NCBI RefSeq assembly: GCF_023516615.1
Contig: NZ_JAMGBF010000017.1
Location: 79,706-143,705 of the forward strand
From: Streptomyces panaciradicis
GTDB taxonomy: Bacteria > Actinomycetota > Actinomycetes > Streptomycetales > Streptomycetaceae
Direction: 5' to 3'
Length of the DNA stretch: 64,000 bases
In this document: positions 8,601-17,483 of the stretch, piece after piece
Layout of the letters: each line of letters starts with the position of its first letter
Position numbering within the stretch: the first letter of the stretch is position 1
Notes under the pieces: generated by a model
What the model was told of the DNA's origin: nothing
Database searches by the model: none
What the model saw: the letters and a program-made list of their open reading frames with translations, nothing else
Program-made: the position numbers and the translations under genes

Positions 8601-9443
8601 TCACATCTCCTTCGCCCAGCGCCGCACGTGCGGCAGGTCGTCGTCCAGCCAGAAGGCGCTCTCCTCGGGGTCCCCGGAGTCGGTGACGACGAGGATCTCC
8701 TCGAACTTCGCGCCGGTGCCCCGGAATCCGAGGTGGGGTTCGACCGCCCACAGGCCCGGCCGCGGCGGGTGGTCGGAGAAGCGGTACGGCGACCACAGCG
8801 GGGACCAGCCCTCGCGGTGGCCGTGCAGCGCGTCGCTCGCGAGCCCCTTCAGGGACTGTGCGCCGAAGCCGAACAGGTGGGGGGAGAAGCGGCGCTGCTT
8901 CACCCGGTCCACCTTGTGGGCGATGACGCCGAAGGGGTAGGCGCGGTGCCGGTTGGCGTATCCCTGCCGGACCATGAGGCGGTCCACGTCCTCGTAGATC
9001 GTCCGCAAGGGGCGCCGCTCGCGCACCTCGCGCAGGATCAGGTCGCGGTGTGCCTCCAGGTCGGCCATGAGCCGCTCCTGCACCGGGTTGGCGCCGAGCG
9101 AGCCGGAGTAGCCGATGTCCGCGGTGCAGCCGTCGAGGACCGGGGCCATGTCGAGGATGAAGGGCATCCCCGGCTCCAGCCGGCGGTCGGTGGGGAAGAA
9201 CTGGAGCGGGACGCGGAAGTTCACGAACGCCGTGCGGTCCCCGAACCAGGCGAAGGGGAGGTGGAACCAGTCCCGCACGCCCCGCTCGCGCAGCCACGCC
9301 CGTTGCATGCGGGCCGCCTCGCGCTCGGTCACGCCCGGCCGCAGCTGGGCGGCGACCGCCTCGGCGCACTCGTAGGCGAGGCGCTGTACCTCGCGGAACC
9401 CGCGCAGCCTTGCGGAGAGTTCACCTGACCATGCCGTCGTCAT
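8601..9443 (-). CDS. M24-family metallopeptidase (Xaa-Pro-type fold)
   Basis: About 280 residues of pita-bread fold. Metal ligands are visible in FILDMAPVLDGCTADIGY (two Asp), YPFGVIAHKVDR (His), LWAVEPHLGF (Glu) and FEEILVVTDSG (Glu). Many M24 proteins next to SDR or hydrolase genes are creatinase-like or of unknown substrate. ATG 9443 (MTTAWSGEL) follows GGGAG; the frame is open upstream to 9527 but that part lacks family features. The stop codon overlaps the possible GTG start of the downstream hydrolase/SDR gene, so the two form an operon. Confidence 0.82.
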   Translation of the reverse strand: MTTAWSGELSARLRGFREVQRLAYECAEAVAAQLRPGVTEREAARMQRAWLRERGVRDWFHLPFAWFGDRTAFVNFRVPLQFFPTDRRLEPGMPFILDMAPVLDGCTADIGYSGSLGANPVQERLMADLEAHRDLILREVRERRPLRTIYEDVDRLMVRQGYANRHRAYPFGVIAHKVDRVKQRRFSPHLFGFGAQSLKGLASDALHGHREGWSPLWSPYRFSDHPPRPGLWAVEPHLGFRGTGAKFEEILVVTDSGDPEESAFWLDDDLPHVRRWAKEM

Positions 9444-9685
9444 GCCACCGCCACTCCCGTCCGCGACTGCGGTACGTGCTCGTAACTTGACACTGGCGAA
9501 TGTGACAGTTGTTAGAGGCTGCGTCAATAGGCGGGCTTCGGCCTGTGGACAACTCTCCGTGCCGTGTCACTGTGCGTAGCTCTCAAGTAGGGGGTACCCC
9601 TACGGTCCCGTACGTCTGGAGGCTGAGGCGAAGACAGCTCTGCGGGCTGACGTGTGCCGTGGTCCACGTCACTATCGTCGAACCT
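9444..9685. other. Divergent promoter region between M24 peptidase and ABC operon
   Basis: 242 bp without a gene. It contains two TGACA repeats 19 bp apart (start to start) in AACTTGACACTGGCGAATG followed by TGACAGTTGTTAG (about 9485-9515), which looks like a promoter or operator. A single DnaA-type box TGTGGACAA lies at 9544-9552. No inverted repeat is clean enough to name a regulator. Confidence 0.4.
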
Positions 9686-10654
9686 GTGACTGTGATCGCG
9701 ACCGAAAGCCTGAGCAAGCGGTTCCCCCGGGTGACCGCGCTTGACCGGCTCTCCGTCGACGTCGGACCCGGTGTGACCGGGCTCGTCGGAGCCAACGGAG
9801 CCGGCAAGTCGACCTTGATCAAGATTCTGCTGGGTCTGTCCCCCGCCTCGGAGGGCCGTGCCGAAGTGCTCGGGCTCGACGTCGCGACCAAGGGCGCGGC
9901 CATCCGTGAGCGGGTCGGCTACATGCCGGAGCACGACTGCCTGCCGCCGGACGTCTCGGCGACCGAGTTCGTCGTCCACATGGCCCGCATGTCCGGGCTG
10001 CCGCCGACGGCCGCCCGTGAGCGCACGGCGGACACGCTGCGTCACGTCGGTCTGTACGAGGAGCGCTACCGCCCCATCGGCGGCTACTCGACCGGCATGA
10101 AGCAGCGCGTGAAGCTCGCGCAGGCCCTCGTCCACGACCCGCAGCTGGTCTTCCTGGACGAGCCGACCAACGGCCTGGACCCGGTCGGCCGCGACGAGAT
10201 GCTCGGGCTGATCCGCCGCATCCACACGGACTTCGGCATCTCGGTCCTGGTCACCTCCCACCTGCTGGGAGAGCTGGAGCGCACCTGCGACCACGTCGTG
10301 ATCATCGACGGCGGCAAGCTCCTGCGTTCCAGCTCCACCACGGACTTCACCCAGACCACGACCACCATCGCCGTCGAGGTCACCGACACCGACGAGCATC
10401 CGGACGGCACGCGTGCGATGCGCGAGGCGCTCCACGCGCGCGGGGTGAGCGTCGAGGCGGGCAGCGGCCTGCCGGGCGCCGGCCACATCCTGCTGCTGAC
10501 CGCACAGGGCGAGGAGACCTACGACCTCGTGCGGGACCTCGTCGCCGACCTCGGCCTCGGCCTGGTCCGCATGGAGCAGCGCCGGCACCACATCTCGGAG
10601 GTCTTCACCAGCGAGGACGAGCAGCGGAAGGAGGCGGCCGTCCATGGCGGTTGA
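9686..10654 (+). CDS. ABC-2 type transporter, ATP-binding subunit 1
   Basis: 322 residues. Walker A GANGAGKST, signature YSTGMKQRVKLAQALVHDP, Walker B LVFLDEP and switch HLLGELE are all intact; a C-terminal extension of about 90 residues is typical of drug or lipid exporters of the DrrA/CcmA type. GTG 9686 (VTVIATES) starts directly before the first beta strand; the open frame further upstream lacks homology. It is the first gene of a four-gene ATPase-permease-ATPase-permease operon and overlaps the next gene by 11 bp. The substrate is unknown. Confidence 0.9.
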   Translation: MTVIATESLSKRFPRVTALDRLSVDVGPGVTGLVGANGAGKSTLIKILLGLSPASEGRAEVLGLDVATKGAAIRERVGYMPEHDCLPPDVSATEFVVHMARMSGLPPTAARERTADTLRHVGLYEERYRPIGGYSTGMKQRVKLAQALVHDPQLVFLDEPTNGLDPVGRDEMLGLIRRIHTDFGISVLVTSHLLGELERTCDHVVIIDGGKLLRSSSTTDFTQTTTTIAVEVTDTDEHPDGTRAMREALHARGVSVEAGSGLPGAGHILLLTAQGEETYDLVRDLVADLGLGLVRMEQRRHHISEVFTSEDEQRKEAAVHGG

Positions 10655-11552
10655 GCAGCCCATGCCGACAGCGCCGGGTGACCAGACCCGCATCCACAAC
10701 ATCGGCTACCGCAACTACGACGGCCCCCGGCTGGGCCGTTCCTACGCGACCCGCTCCCTGTACTCGCAGTCCCTGCGCGGCGCCTACGGCCTCGGACGCT
10801 CCATCAAGTCCAAGGTCCTGCCGATGCTGCTGTTCGTGGTGATGTGCGTGCCCGCGGCCATCATGGTCGCCGTCGCGGTCGCCACCAAGGCCAAGGACCT
10901 GCCGGTCGACTACACGCGCTACGCGATCATCATGCAGGCCGTCATCAGTTTGTACGTCGCCTCCCAGGCGCCCCAGTCGGTCTCGCGGGACCTGCGCTTC
11001 AAGACCGTCCCGCTGTACTTCTCCCGGCCGATCGAGACCGCCGACTACGTCCGCGCCAAGTTCGCGGCGCTGGCCTCGGCGCTGTTCATCCTCACCGCGG
11101 CCCCGCTGATCGTGCTCTACGTGGGCGCGCTGCTGGCCAAGCTGGACTTCGCCGACCAGACCAAGGGATTCGGTCAGGGACTGGTCTCCGTGGCGCTGCT
11201 CTCGCTGCTCTTCGCCGGCATCGGCCTGGTCATCGCCTCGGTCACGCCGCGCCGCGGCTTCGGCATCGCGGCCGTGATCGCCGTGCTGACCATCTCCTAC
11301 GGCGCGGTCTCCACGCTGCAGGCGATCGCCGACGCCCAGGGCAGCTCGAGCGCCGTCCCCTGGATCGGCCTCTTCTCGCCCGTCACGCTGATCGACGGGG
11401 TCCAGTCGGCCTTCCTCGGCGCGAGCTCGGCGTTCCCGGGCGCGGTCGGTCCCACGCACGCCGAGGGCGTGGTGTACGTCCTGGTCGTCCTGGGCCTGAT
11501 CGCCGCCGCCTACGGCCTCCTGCTGCGCCGCTACAAGAAGGTGGGATTGTGA
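10644..11552 (+). CDS. ABC-2 transporter permease 1
   Basis: 302 residues. A 60-residue cytoplasmic N-terminus (GYRNYDGPRLG) precedes about six membrane segments, from LPMLLFVVMCVPAAIMVAVA through VVYVLVVLGLIAAAYGLLL. It is the membrane partner of the preceding ATPase, with which it overlaps by 11 bp. The stop codon TGA overlaps the GTG start of the next ATPase, so the genes are translationally coupled. Confidence 0.88.
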   Translation: MAVEQPMPTAPGDQTRIHNIGYRNYDGPRLGRSYATRSLYSQSLRGAYGLGRSIKSKVLPMLLFVVMCVPAAIMVAVAVATKAKDLPVDYTRYAIIMQAVISLYVASQAPQSVSRDLRFKTVPLYFSRPIETADYVRAKFAALASALFILTAAPLIVLYVGALLAKLDFADQTKGFGQGLVSVALLSLLFAGIGLVIASVTPRRGFGIAAVIAVLTISYGAVSTLQAIADAQGSSSAVPWIGLFSPVTLIDGVQSAFLGASSAFPGAVGPTHAEGVVYVLVVLGLIAAAYGLLLRRYKKVGL

Positions 11553-12460
11553 CCACGCTCAGCATCGACCACGTCTCCCGCTGGTTCGGCAACGTGGTCG
11601 CCGTCAACGACATCACCATGACCATCGGCCCCGGCGTCACCGGCCTGCTCGGCCCGAACGGCGCCGGCAAGTCCACCCTGATCAACATGATGGGCGGCTT
11701 CCTGGCCCCCTCCACCGGCTCCGTTACCCTCGACGGTCAGCAGGTGTGGCGCAACGAGGCGATCTACAAGCACATCGGCGTCGTCCCCGAGCGCGAGGCG
11801 ATGTACGACTTCCTCACCGGCCGTGAATTCGTCGTCGCCAACGCGGAGTTGCACGGTCTGGGCGCCAAGGCGGCCCAGAAGGCGCTGGCCACGGTCGAGA
11901 TGGAGTACGCGCAGGACCGCAAGATCTCCACGTACTCCAAGGGCATGCGCCAGCGCGTGAAGATGGCCTCCGCCCTGGTCCACGACCCCTCGCTGCTGCT
12001 GCTGGACGAGCCCTTCAACGGCATGGACCCGCGCCAGCGCATGCAGCTCATGGACCTGCTGCGCCGCATGGGCGACGAGGGCCGCACGGTGCTGTTCTCG
12101 TCCCACATCCTCGAAGAGGTCGAGCAGCTCGCCTGGCACATCGAGGTGGTCGTGGCCGGACGGCACGCGGCCAGCGGCGACTTCCGCAAGATCCGCCGCC
12201 TGATGACCGACCGCCCGCACCGCTACCTGGTGCGCTCCAGCGACGACCGCGCGCTCGCGGCGGCGCTGATCGCCGACCCGTCGACGTCCGGCATCGAAGT
12301 CGACCTCGCCGAGGGCGCGTTGCGCATCCAGGCCGTCGACTTCGGCCGTTTCACCGTGCTGTTGCCGCGGGTCGCCCGCGACCACGGCATCCGGCTGCTG
12401 ACGGTCTCGCCGTCCGACGAGTCGCTCGAGTCCGTGTTCTCTTACCTGGTCGCGGCGTAG
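11549..12460 (+). CDS. ABC-2 type transporter, ATP-binding subunit 2
   Basis: 303 residues. Walker A GPNGAGKST, signature YSKGMRQRVKMASALVHD, Walker B LLLLDEP and a His switch in SSHILEEVE are intact. A C-terminal domain of about 85 residues follows. The GTG start at 11549 overlaps the upstream TGA. It is a paralogue of the first ATPase, so the operon probably encodes either two transporters or one heteromeric complex. Confidence 0.9.
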   Translation: MTTLSIDHVSRWFGNVVAVNDITMTIGPGVTGLLGPNGAGKSTLINMMGGFLAPSTGSVTLDGQQVWRNEAIYKHIGVVPEREAMYDFLTGREFVVANAELHGLGAKAAQKALATVEMEYAQDRKISTYSKGMRQRVKMASALVHDPSLLLLDEPFNGMDPRQRMQLMDLLRRMGDEGRTVLFSSHILEEVEQLAWHIEVVVAGRHAASGDFRKIRRLMTDRPHRYLVRSSDDRALAAALIADPSTSGIEVDLAEGALRIQAVDFGRFTVLLPRVARDHGIRLLTVSPSDESLESVFSYLVAA

Positions 12461-12470
12461 GAGGCCGAAG

Positions 12471-13190
12471 ATGTACGACCCCACAGTCGCCCGACTCACC
12501 TACCGGGCCCTGCTCGGCCGCCGGCGGGCCCTCATCCTGGGCGCGCTGCCGCTGCTGCTGATCGTGATCTCCGTGATCGTGCGCGCTCTCGTCGGAGCCG
12601 ACGACCAGACGGCGGCGGACCTGCTGGGCAGCCTCGCGCTCGCCACCATGGTGCCGATCATCGGTGTCATCGCCGGGACCGGCGCGATCGGCCCGGAGAT
12701 CGACGACGGCTCGGTGGTGTACCTGCTGTCCAAGCCGATCAAACGGCCGACGATCATCTTCACCAAGCTGATCGTGGCCATCGCCGTGACCATGGTCTTC
12801 TCGGCTCTGCCCACGCTGATCGCCGGGTTCGTCCTCAACGGCAACGGCCAGCAGATCGCCGTCGCCTACACGGTGGCCGCCCTGGTGTCGTCCATCGCGT
12901 ACGCGGCGCTGTTCCTGCTGCTGGGCACGGTGTCCCGGCACGCGGTCGTCTTCGGTCTCGTCTACGCGCTGGTCTGGGAGGCCCTGTTCGGCTCCCTGGT
13001 GCCCGGCGCGCGCACCCTCAGCGTCCAGCAGTGGTCGCTGGCCGTCGCCCACAAGGTGGCCGGCGGTGACCTGGTGACCTCGGACGTCGGGCTGACCACG
13101 GCGACGGTGTTCCTGGTCGCGGTGACGGTCCTGGCCACCTGGTACGCGGGGCAGAAGCTGCGCTCGCTGACGCTGGCGGGCGAGGAGTAG
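12471..13190 (+). CDS. ABC-2 transporter permease 2
   Basis: 239 residues with about six membrane segments (LGALPLLLIVISVIVRALVG, then MVPIIGVIAGTGAIG and the later helices). The ABC-2 pattern of a regulated GPEIDDGSVVYLLSKPI loop is recognisable. The ribosome binding site TAGGAGG lies 8 nt before the ATG and 10 bp after the preceding stop. It completes the four-gene exporter operon. Confidence 0.88.
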   Translation: MYDPTVARLTYRALLGRRRALILGALPLLLIVISVIVRALVGADDQTAADLLGSLALATMVPIIGVIAGTGAIGPEIDDGSVVYLLSKPIKRPTIIFTKLIVAIAVTMVFSALPTLIAGFVLNGNGQQIAVAYTVAALVSSIAYAALFLLLGTVSRHAVVFGLVYALVWEALFGSLVPGARTLSVQQWSLAVAHKVAGGDLVTSDVGLTTATVFLVAVTVLATWYAGQKLRSLTLAGEE

Positions 13191-13270
13191 ACGCCGCTTT
13201 TACTGACGGAGACCTCACCCCTGCCCGGGCAGACTGGGCAGGAGGGAAGGCCGGGCTGAGAGGAAAGGCG

Positions 13271-13471
13271 ATGGCAGACGACTGGGACGACCTGGTCCTG
13301 GACGAGGACTTCATCCGGTCCGCCGGGACCGCCGAGCCCTCAGCCCGCGCCCGTATGCTCGCCGCCCGCTGGCGCGCCGAGGAGCCGGAGCCGCAGCCGT
13401 GGCGCTCCGACGAGCCGCCGGCGGGCTGGTTCTTCAGCAAGGCCCGGCGCCGCAAGTGGCGGCGCCGGTAG
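13271..13471 (+). CDS. Small conserved basic/acidic protein, 66 residues
   Basis: Begins MADDWDDLVLDEDFIRSAG and ends WFFSKARRRKWRRR: an acidic N-terminus and a strongly basic C-terminus. Small proteins of this shape are common in Streptomyces next to ABC operons, but no function is known. GAGAGGAAAGGCG before the ATG is a good ribosome binding site, and the codon use is typical, so it is very probably translated. It lies 80 bp downstream of the ABC operon on the same strand. Confidence 0.7.
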   Translation: MADDWDDLVLDEDFIRSAGTAEPSARARMLAARWRAEEPEPQPWRSDEPPAGWFFSKARRRKWRRR

Positions 13472-13602
13472 CCCGATCCTCGGCCCCGTTTAATCAGTGG
13501 CGCCCAACGCGGCGTACAGGCACGATGGTTGTGTCCACACCGCCGGAAACCGTGCACAGGCACGGCGACTTCGGTGCCACGTTCTGGGAGAGGAGCCGGG
13601 CG

Positions 13603-13665
13603 ATGTCCATGCACGACAGTACGTCCAGCTCCCGTCAGGGCAGTCCGGTGAGGACTCCGGTGTAG
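13603..13665 (+). CDS. Possible 20-residue ORF or 5' remnant of a lost gene
   Basis: An ATG at 13603 is preceded by a strong ribosome binding site (GGGAGAGGAGC, 6 nt spacing) and encodes MSMHDSTSSSRQGSPVRTPV before a TAG at 13663. The initiation signal is much better than such a short frame would need. The frame may be the start of a gene whose remainder was lost, since an abnormal tRNA-like sequence lies 86 bp downstream, or it may be a leader peptide. No homology is recognised. Confidence 0.35.
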   Translation: MSMHDSTSSSRQGSPVRTPV

Positions 13666-13750
13666 TTACCCACCGTCGAGTCACCCCCAGGAACTGTCCG
13701 GGGCGGCCGCTTCGAGCACGCGATGTCGCTCTCGCGTGGGCCGCCCACCC

Positions 13751-13857
<107 letters not shown>

Positions 13858-13884
13858 AGAAGGCGGCCGGCCACGACCGCCGGC

Positions 13885-14685
13885 TCAGCCCAGCAACCGC
13901 TCCAGCACCACCGCGATGCCGTCCTCCTCGTTGGAGGCCGTCACCTCGTCCGCGACCGCCTTCAGCTCCTGGTGCGCGTTGGCCATCGCCACGCCCCGGG
14001 CCGCCCACGCGAACATCGGGATGTCGTTCGGCATGTCGCCGAAGGCGATGGTCTGCGCCGCCTTCACCCCGAGCCTGCGGGCCGCCAGCGACAGCCCCGT
14101 CGCCTTCGACAGGCCGAGCGGCAGCAGTTCCACGATGCCCGCGCCCGCCATGGCGACGGTGACGAAGCCGCCCGCGGCCCGGCGGGCCGCCTCGGCCAGC
14201 TCGTCGTCGGTGAGCGCCGGATGCTGTATGTAGATCTTGTTCAGCGGGGCGGCCCACAGGTCCGCCGCGTCCGTGAAGGGGACCGCGGGCAGCGAGCCGG
14301 TGACCGCGTAGCCCGGCCCCACCAGCACGTCGCCGTCCAGTCCGTCCCGGCTGGCCGCCAGGTGCAGGGGGCCGACCTCCGCCTCGATCTTGGCCAGGGC
14401 GACGCCCGCCAGCTGCCGGTCCAGTGTCACGGACGTCAGCAGCCGGTGCTCCTTGGCGTCGTAGACCTGTGCGCCCTGACCGCAGACGGCGAGGCCGTCG
14501 TAGCCGAGGTCGTCGAGGATGTGCCGGGTCCACGGCGCGCCGCGGCCGGTGACGACGATGTGCGCGGCGCCCGCCGCGGCGGCCGCGGCGAGGGCGTCAC
14601 GGGTGCGGCGCGAGACCGACTCGTCGGAGCGCAGCAGCGTTCCGTCGAGGTCGGTCGCGACGAGCCGGTAGGGGAAGTCGGTCAC
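13885..14685 (-). CDS. HAD-superfamily Cof-type phosphatase, second copy
   Basis: 266 residues. Motif I is [11 protein letters not shown], motif [10 protein letters not shown], motif [11 protein letters not shown]. It is a paralogue of 2805-3692 with the same length and arrangement. GTG 14685 starts within the serS stop codon (GTGA overlap), so it is the second gene of the serS operon and probably coupled to it. The substrate is unknown; the association with serS is conserved in Streptomyces as far as I remember. Confidence 0.88.
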   Translation of the reverse strand: MTDFPYRLVATDLDGTLLRSDESVSRRTRDALAAAAAAGAAHIVVTGRGAPWTRHILDDLGYDGLAVCGQGAQVYDAKEHRLLTSVTLDRQLAGVALAKIEAEVGPLHLAASRDGLDGDVLVGPGYAVTGSLPAVPFTDAADLWAAPLNKIYIQHPALTDDELAEAARRAAGGFVTVAMAGAGIVELLPLGLSKATGLSLAARRLGVKAAQTIAFGDMPNDIPMFAWAARGVAMANAHQELKAVADEVTASNEEDGIAVVLERLLG

Positions 14686-15959
14686 TTGGCGGCCGGCTCC
14701 AGGACCTCCCGGCCGCCCAGGTACGGGCGCAGCACCGGGGGCACGTACACGGAGCCGTCGGCCTGCTGGTGGTTCTCCAGGATCGCCACGATCGTGCGCG
14801 GTACGGCGCACAGTGTGCCGTTGAGCGTCGCCAGCGGCTTGACCTGCTTGCCGTCGCGGAAGCGGATCGACAGGCGGCGGGACTGGAACTCGGTGCAGTC
14901 CGAGGTCGACGTCAGCTCGCGGTACTTGCCCTGCGTCGGGATCCACGCCTCGCAGTCGAACTTGCGGGCGGCCGAGGAGCCGAGGTCGCCGGTGGCCACG
15001 TCGATGACGCGGAACGGCAGCTCCAGCGAGGTCAGCCACTCCTTCTCCCACTGCAGCAGGCGCTGGTGCTCGGCCTGCGAGTCCTCCGGGACGACGTAGG
15101 AGAACATCTCCACCTTGTCGAACTGGTGGACGCGGAAGATGCCCCGGGTGTCCTTGCCGTGCGAGCCGGCCTCGCGGCGGAAGCACGGCGAGAAGCCGGC
15201 GTAGCGCAGCGGCAGGCGGTCGGCGTCGAGGATCTCGTCCATGTGGTACGCGGCGAGGGGGACCTCGGAGGTGCCGACGAGGTAGAGGTCGTCGGCGTCG
15301 AGGCGGTAGACGTCCTGGGCCGCCTGGCCGAGGAAGCCGGTGCCCGCCATCGACTGGGGGCGCACCAGGGCGGGCGTCAGCATGGGCGTGAAGCCGGCCG
15401 CGGTGGCCTGGGCGATCGCGGCATTGACGAGCGCCAGCTCCAGCAGGGCGCCGATGCCGGTGAGGAAGTAGAAGCGGGAGCCGGAGACCTTGGCGCCGCG
15501 CTCGACGTCGATCGCGCCGAGCAGCGTGCCGAGCTCCAGGTGGTCCTTGGGCTCGAAGCCCTCGGCGCCGAAGTCGCGGATCGTGCCGTGCGTCTCGAGG
15601 GTGACGAAGTCCTCCTCGCCGCCGACGGGCACGTCGGGGTGGACGAGGTTGCCGAGCCGGAGCAGCAGCTCCTGGGTCTCGGCGTCGGCCGCGTCGCGCT
15701 CGGCGTCGGCGGCCTTGACGTCGGCGGCGAGCTGGCCGGCCTTCTTCAGCAGCTCGGCCTTCTCGTCACCCGTGGCCTTGGGGATCAGCTTGCCGAGCTG
15801 CTTCTGCTCGGCACGCAGCTCGTCGAAGCGGACGCCGGAGGACCTGCGCCGCTCGTCGGCAGACAGGAGGGAGTCGACGAGCGCGACGTCCTCTCCACGG
15901 GCGCGCTGGGACGCGCGCACACGGTCGGGGTCCTCACGAAGCAGGCGAAGGTCAATCAC
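14682..15959 (-). CDS. serS: Seryl-tRNA synthetase
   Basis: 425 residues, normal length. It charges tRNA-Ser with serine using ATP. The N-terminal coiled-coil arm is about residues 30-100 ([20 protein letters not shown]). Class II motifs are visible: motif 2 in [18 protein letters not shown] and motif 3 in the C-terminal part ending [31 protein letters not shown] contacts serine and ATP. Transcribed leftward with the HAD phosphatase. The tRNA-Ser-like sequence at 13751 is close by but on the other strand. Confidence 0.97.
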   Translation of the reverse strand: MIDLRLLREDPDRVRASQRARGEDVALVDSLLSADERRRSSGVRFDELRAEQKQLGKLIPKATGDEKAELLKKAGQLAADVKAADAERDAADAETQELLLRLGNLVHPDVPVGGEEDFVTLETHGTIRDFGAEGFEPKDHLELGTLLGAIDVERGAKVSGSRFYFLTGIGALLELALVNAAIAQATAAGFTPMLTPALVRPQSMAGTGFLGQAAQDVYRLDADDLYLVGTSEVPLAAYHMDEILDADRLPLRYAGFSPCFRREAGSHGKDTRGIFRVHQFDKVEMFSYVVPEDSQAEHQRLLQWEKEWLTSLELPFRVIDVATGDLGSSAARKFDCEAWIPTQGKYRELTSTSDCTEFQSRRLSIRFRDGKQVKPLATLNGTLCAVPRTIVAILENHQQADGSVYVPPVLRPYLGGREVLEPAAK

Positions 15960-16149
15960 GTGGTCAAGGCTACCGGTGCGGGGATACGCCTCACGACTCC
16001 ATTCCCCTCCGTTCCGAATCGCGTTCTACGTTCGGTTACGCGGCACATGCGAGGTGTGTCAATAAAAGGCGCCCCCTCCCCGGGGCGGGTCAGGTGACAG
16101 GCGCGGGGTTGACCCGATTCCCTTGTGCCGTAAGGGACTTGGGCGGTGG

Positions 16150-16462
16150 TTGTCCACAGCGGTCCACACCGTCCGGAAAGTTATCCACAGGCTGTGTGGA
16201 TGATCTGTGGATTGCGGAATTGATCACTCCGAAACATGGCCGTGAACCGGAGGATTCCCAGGACAAACCTCGCTCACCCGCACTTTCGAGTGGAAACCGG
16301 TCGCCCCAAAGGATTGCGCAAAGGAAAAGAGTGGACGAAGGGTGATGTGCGCGGTGGTGAACCCGGGAGCGCTCCAGGGGCCGATTTGTCGACCGACTGA
16401 CACGTTCTTGTCGACTTGTCCCCAGGTCGAGAAGCCAACCTGTGGATAACTCCTGTGGATAA
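16150..16462. other. DnaA-box cluster in serS-pheA intergenic region (seven boxes)
   Basis: Boxes on both strands within 313 bp: TTGTCCACA 16150-16158, CGGTCCACA 16160-16168 (8/9), TTATCCACA 16181-16189, reverse TCATCCACA 16195-16203, reverse CAATCCACA 16206-16214 (8/9), reverse TTATCCACA 16441-16449 and again 16454-16462. Three are perfect E. coli-type boxes and one is the preferred Streptomyces box. The 558-bp region between serS and pheA (15960-16517) has no convincing gene. A DnaA-box cluster that titrates DnaA and restrains initiation has been described near oriC in S. coelicolor; this could be that element. Confidence 0.85.
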
Positions 16463-16517
16463 CGAAAATCTGCAGGTAAGACCGCGGTCACGGCCGGGCG
16501 GAGCCGGGCAGGGCCGC

Positions 16518-17450
16518 TCAGAACCTGCCGTCCTGGCAGCGCCCCACCCAGTCCGACGCCGCCACGAACTCCTCGTCCGACGTCCCCAGCCGCGGTGCGC
16601 TCACGTTCTCGACGCCCGCGTCGGCACGCGGGTAGGAGCCGAGGAACCGCACCTCGAGGCAGATCCGCTTGAGCCCCATGAGGGCCTCGGCCACCCGGCG
16701 GTCGGAGATATGGCCCTCGGCGTCGATGCAGAAGCAGTAGTTGCCGATGCCCGCGCCGGTCGGGCGGGACTGCAGCAGCATCAGGTTGATGCCGCGGGTG
16801 GCGAACTCGCCCAGCAGATCGCGCAGCCCACCGGGGTGGTCGTCGCGCTGCCACAGTACGACGGACGTCTTGTCCGCGCCGGTCGGCGCCGCGGGCCGGG
16901 CGGGCCGGCCGACGAGCACGAAACGGGTCTGCGCGTTCTCGGCGTCGTGGATGCCGGTCTCCAGGGCCTCGAGGCCGTAGCGGGCGGCGGCGAACTCGCC
17001 CGCGAAGGCGGCGTCGTACTGCCCCTCCTGGACCAGGCGGGCGGCATCCGCGTTCGAGGCGGCCGACTCCCAGTGGACGTCCGGGAGGTTCTTCCTGAGC
17101 CAGTTGCGCACCTGCGGCTGGGCGGCCGGGTGCGCGGAGACCGTCTTGATGTCCGACAGCTCGGTGCCCGGCCTGACCAGCAGCGCGAAGGTGATCGACA
17201 GCAGCACCTCGCGGTAGATCATCAGCGGCGCGCCCGCGACCAGCTCGTCGAGGGTGGTGGTGATCCCGCCCTCGACGGAGTTCTCGATCGGCACGAACGC
17301 GGCCTCGGCCTCACCGGTGCGGACCGCGTCGAGTGCGGACTGCACCGACACGTACGGGATCAGCTCCCGCGTGGCCGCCTCGGGAAGCGTGCGCAGGGCG
17401 ACCTCGGTGAAGGTGCCTTCGGGGCCGAGATAGGCGTAGCTCGCTGGCAT
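16518..17450 (-). CDS. pheA: Prephenate dehydratase
   Basis: 310 residues. It converts prephenate to phenylpyruvate in phenylalanine synthesis. The catalytic periplasmic-binding-like domain (1-180) begins YAYLGPEGTFTEVAL and contains VPIENSVEGG. The C-terminal ACT domain (about 195-275) contains LRDLLGEFATRGINLMLLQS and is where Phe inhibits the enzyme. Length is normal for a monofunctional enzyme. Its start lies 33 bp from the end of the dtpA gene and both run leftward. Confidence 0.95.
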   Translation of the reverse strand: MPASYAYLGPEGTFTEVALRTLPEAATRELIPYVSVQSALDAVRTGEAEAAFVPIENSVEGGITTTLDELVAGAPLMIYREVLLSITFALLVRPGTELSDIKTVSAHPAAQPQVRNWLRKNLPDVHWESAASNADAARLVQEGQYDAAFAGEFAAARYGLEALETGIHDAENAQTRFVLVGRPARPAAPTGADKTSVVLWQRDDHPGGLRDLLGEFATRGINLMLLQSRPTGAGIGNYCFCIDAEGHISDRRVAEALMGLKRICLEVRFLGSYPRADAGVENVSAPRLGTSDEEFVAASDWVGRCQDGRF

Positions 17451-17483
17451 GCCTTCACCCTAATGGCCCCAAAGCGGCCCGGC

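Noticed and set aside
9544..9552. Single DnaA box (and another at 32171-32179)
   Set aside because: Isolated boxes occur by chance; no cluster, so not annotated as replication elements.
16094..16345. 83-codon frame in the serS-pheA gap
   Set aside because: Codon use is unlike genes here, no ribosome binding site, and the frame runs across the DnaA boxes.
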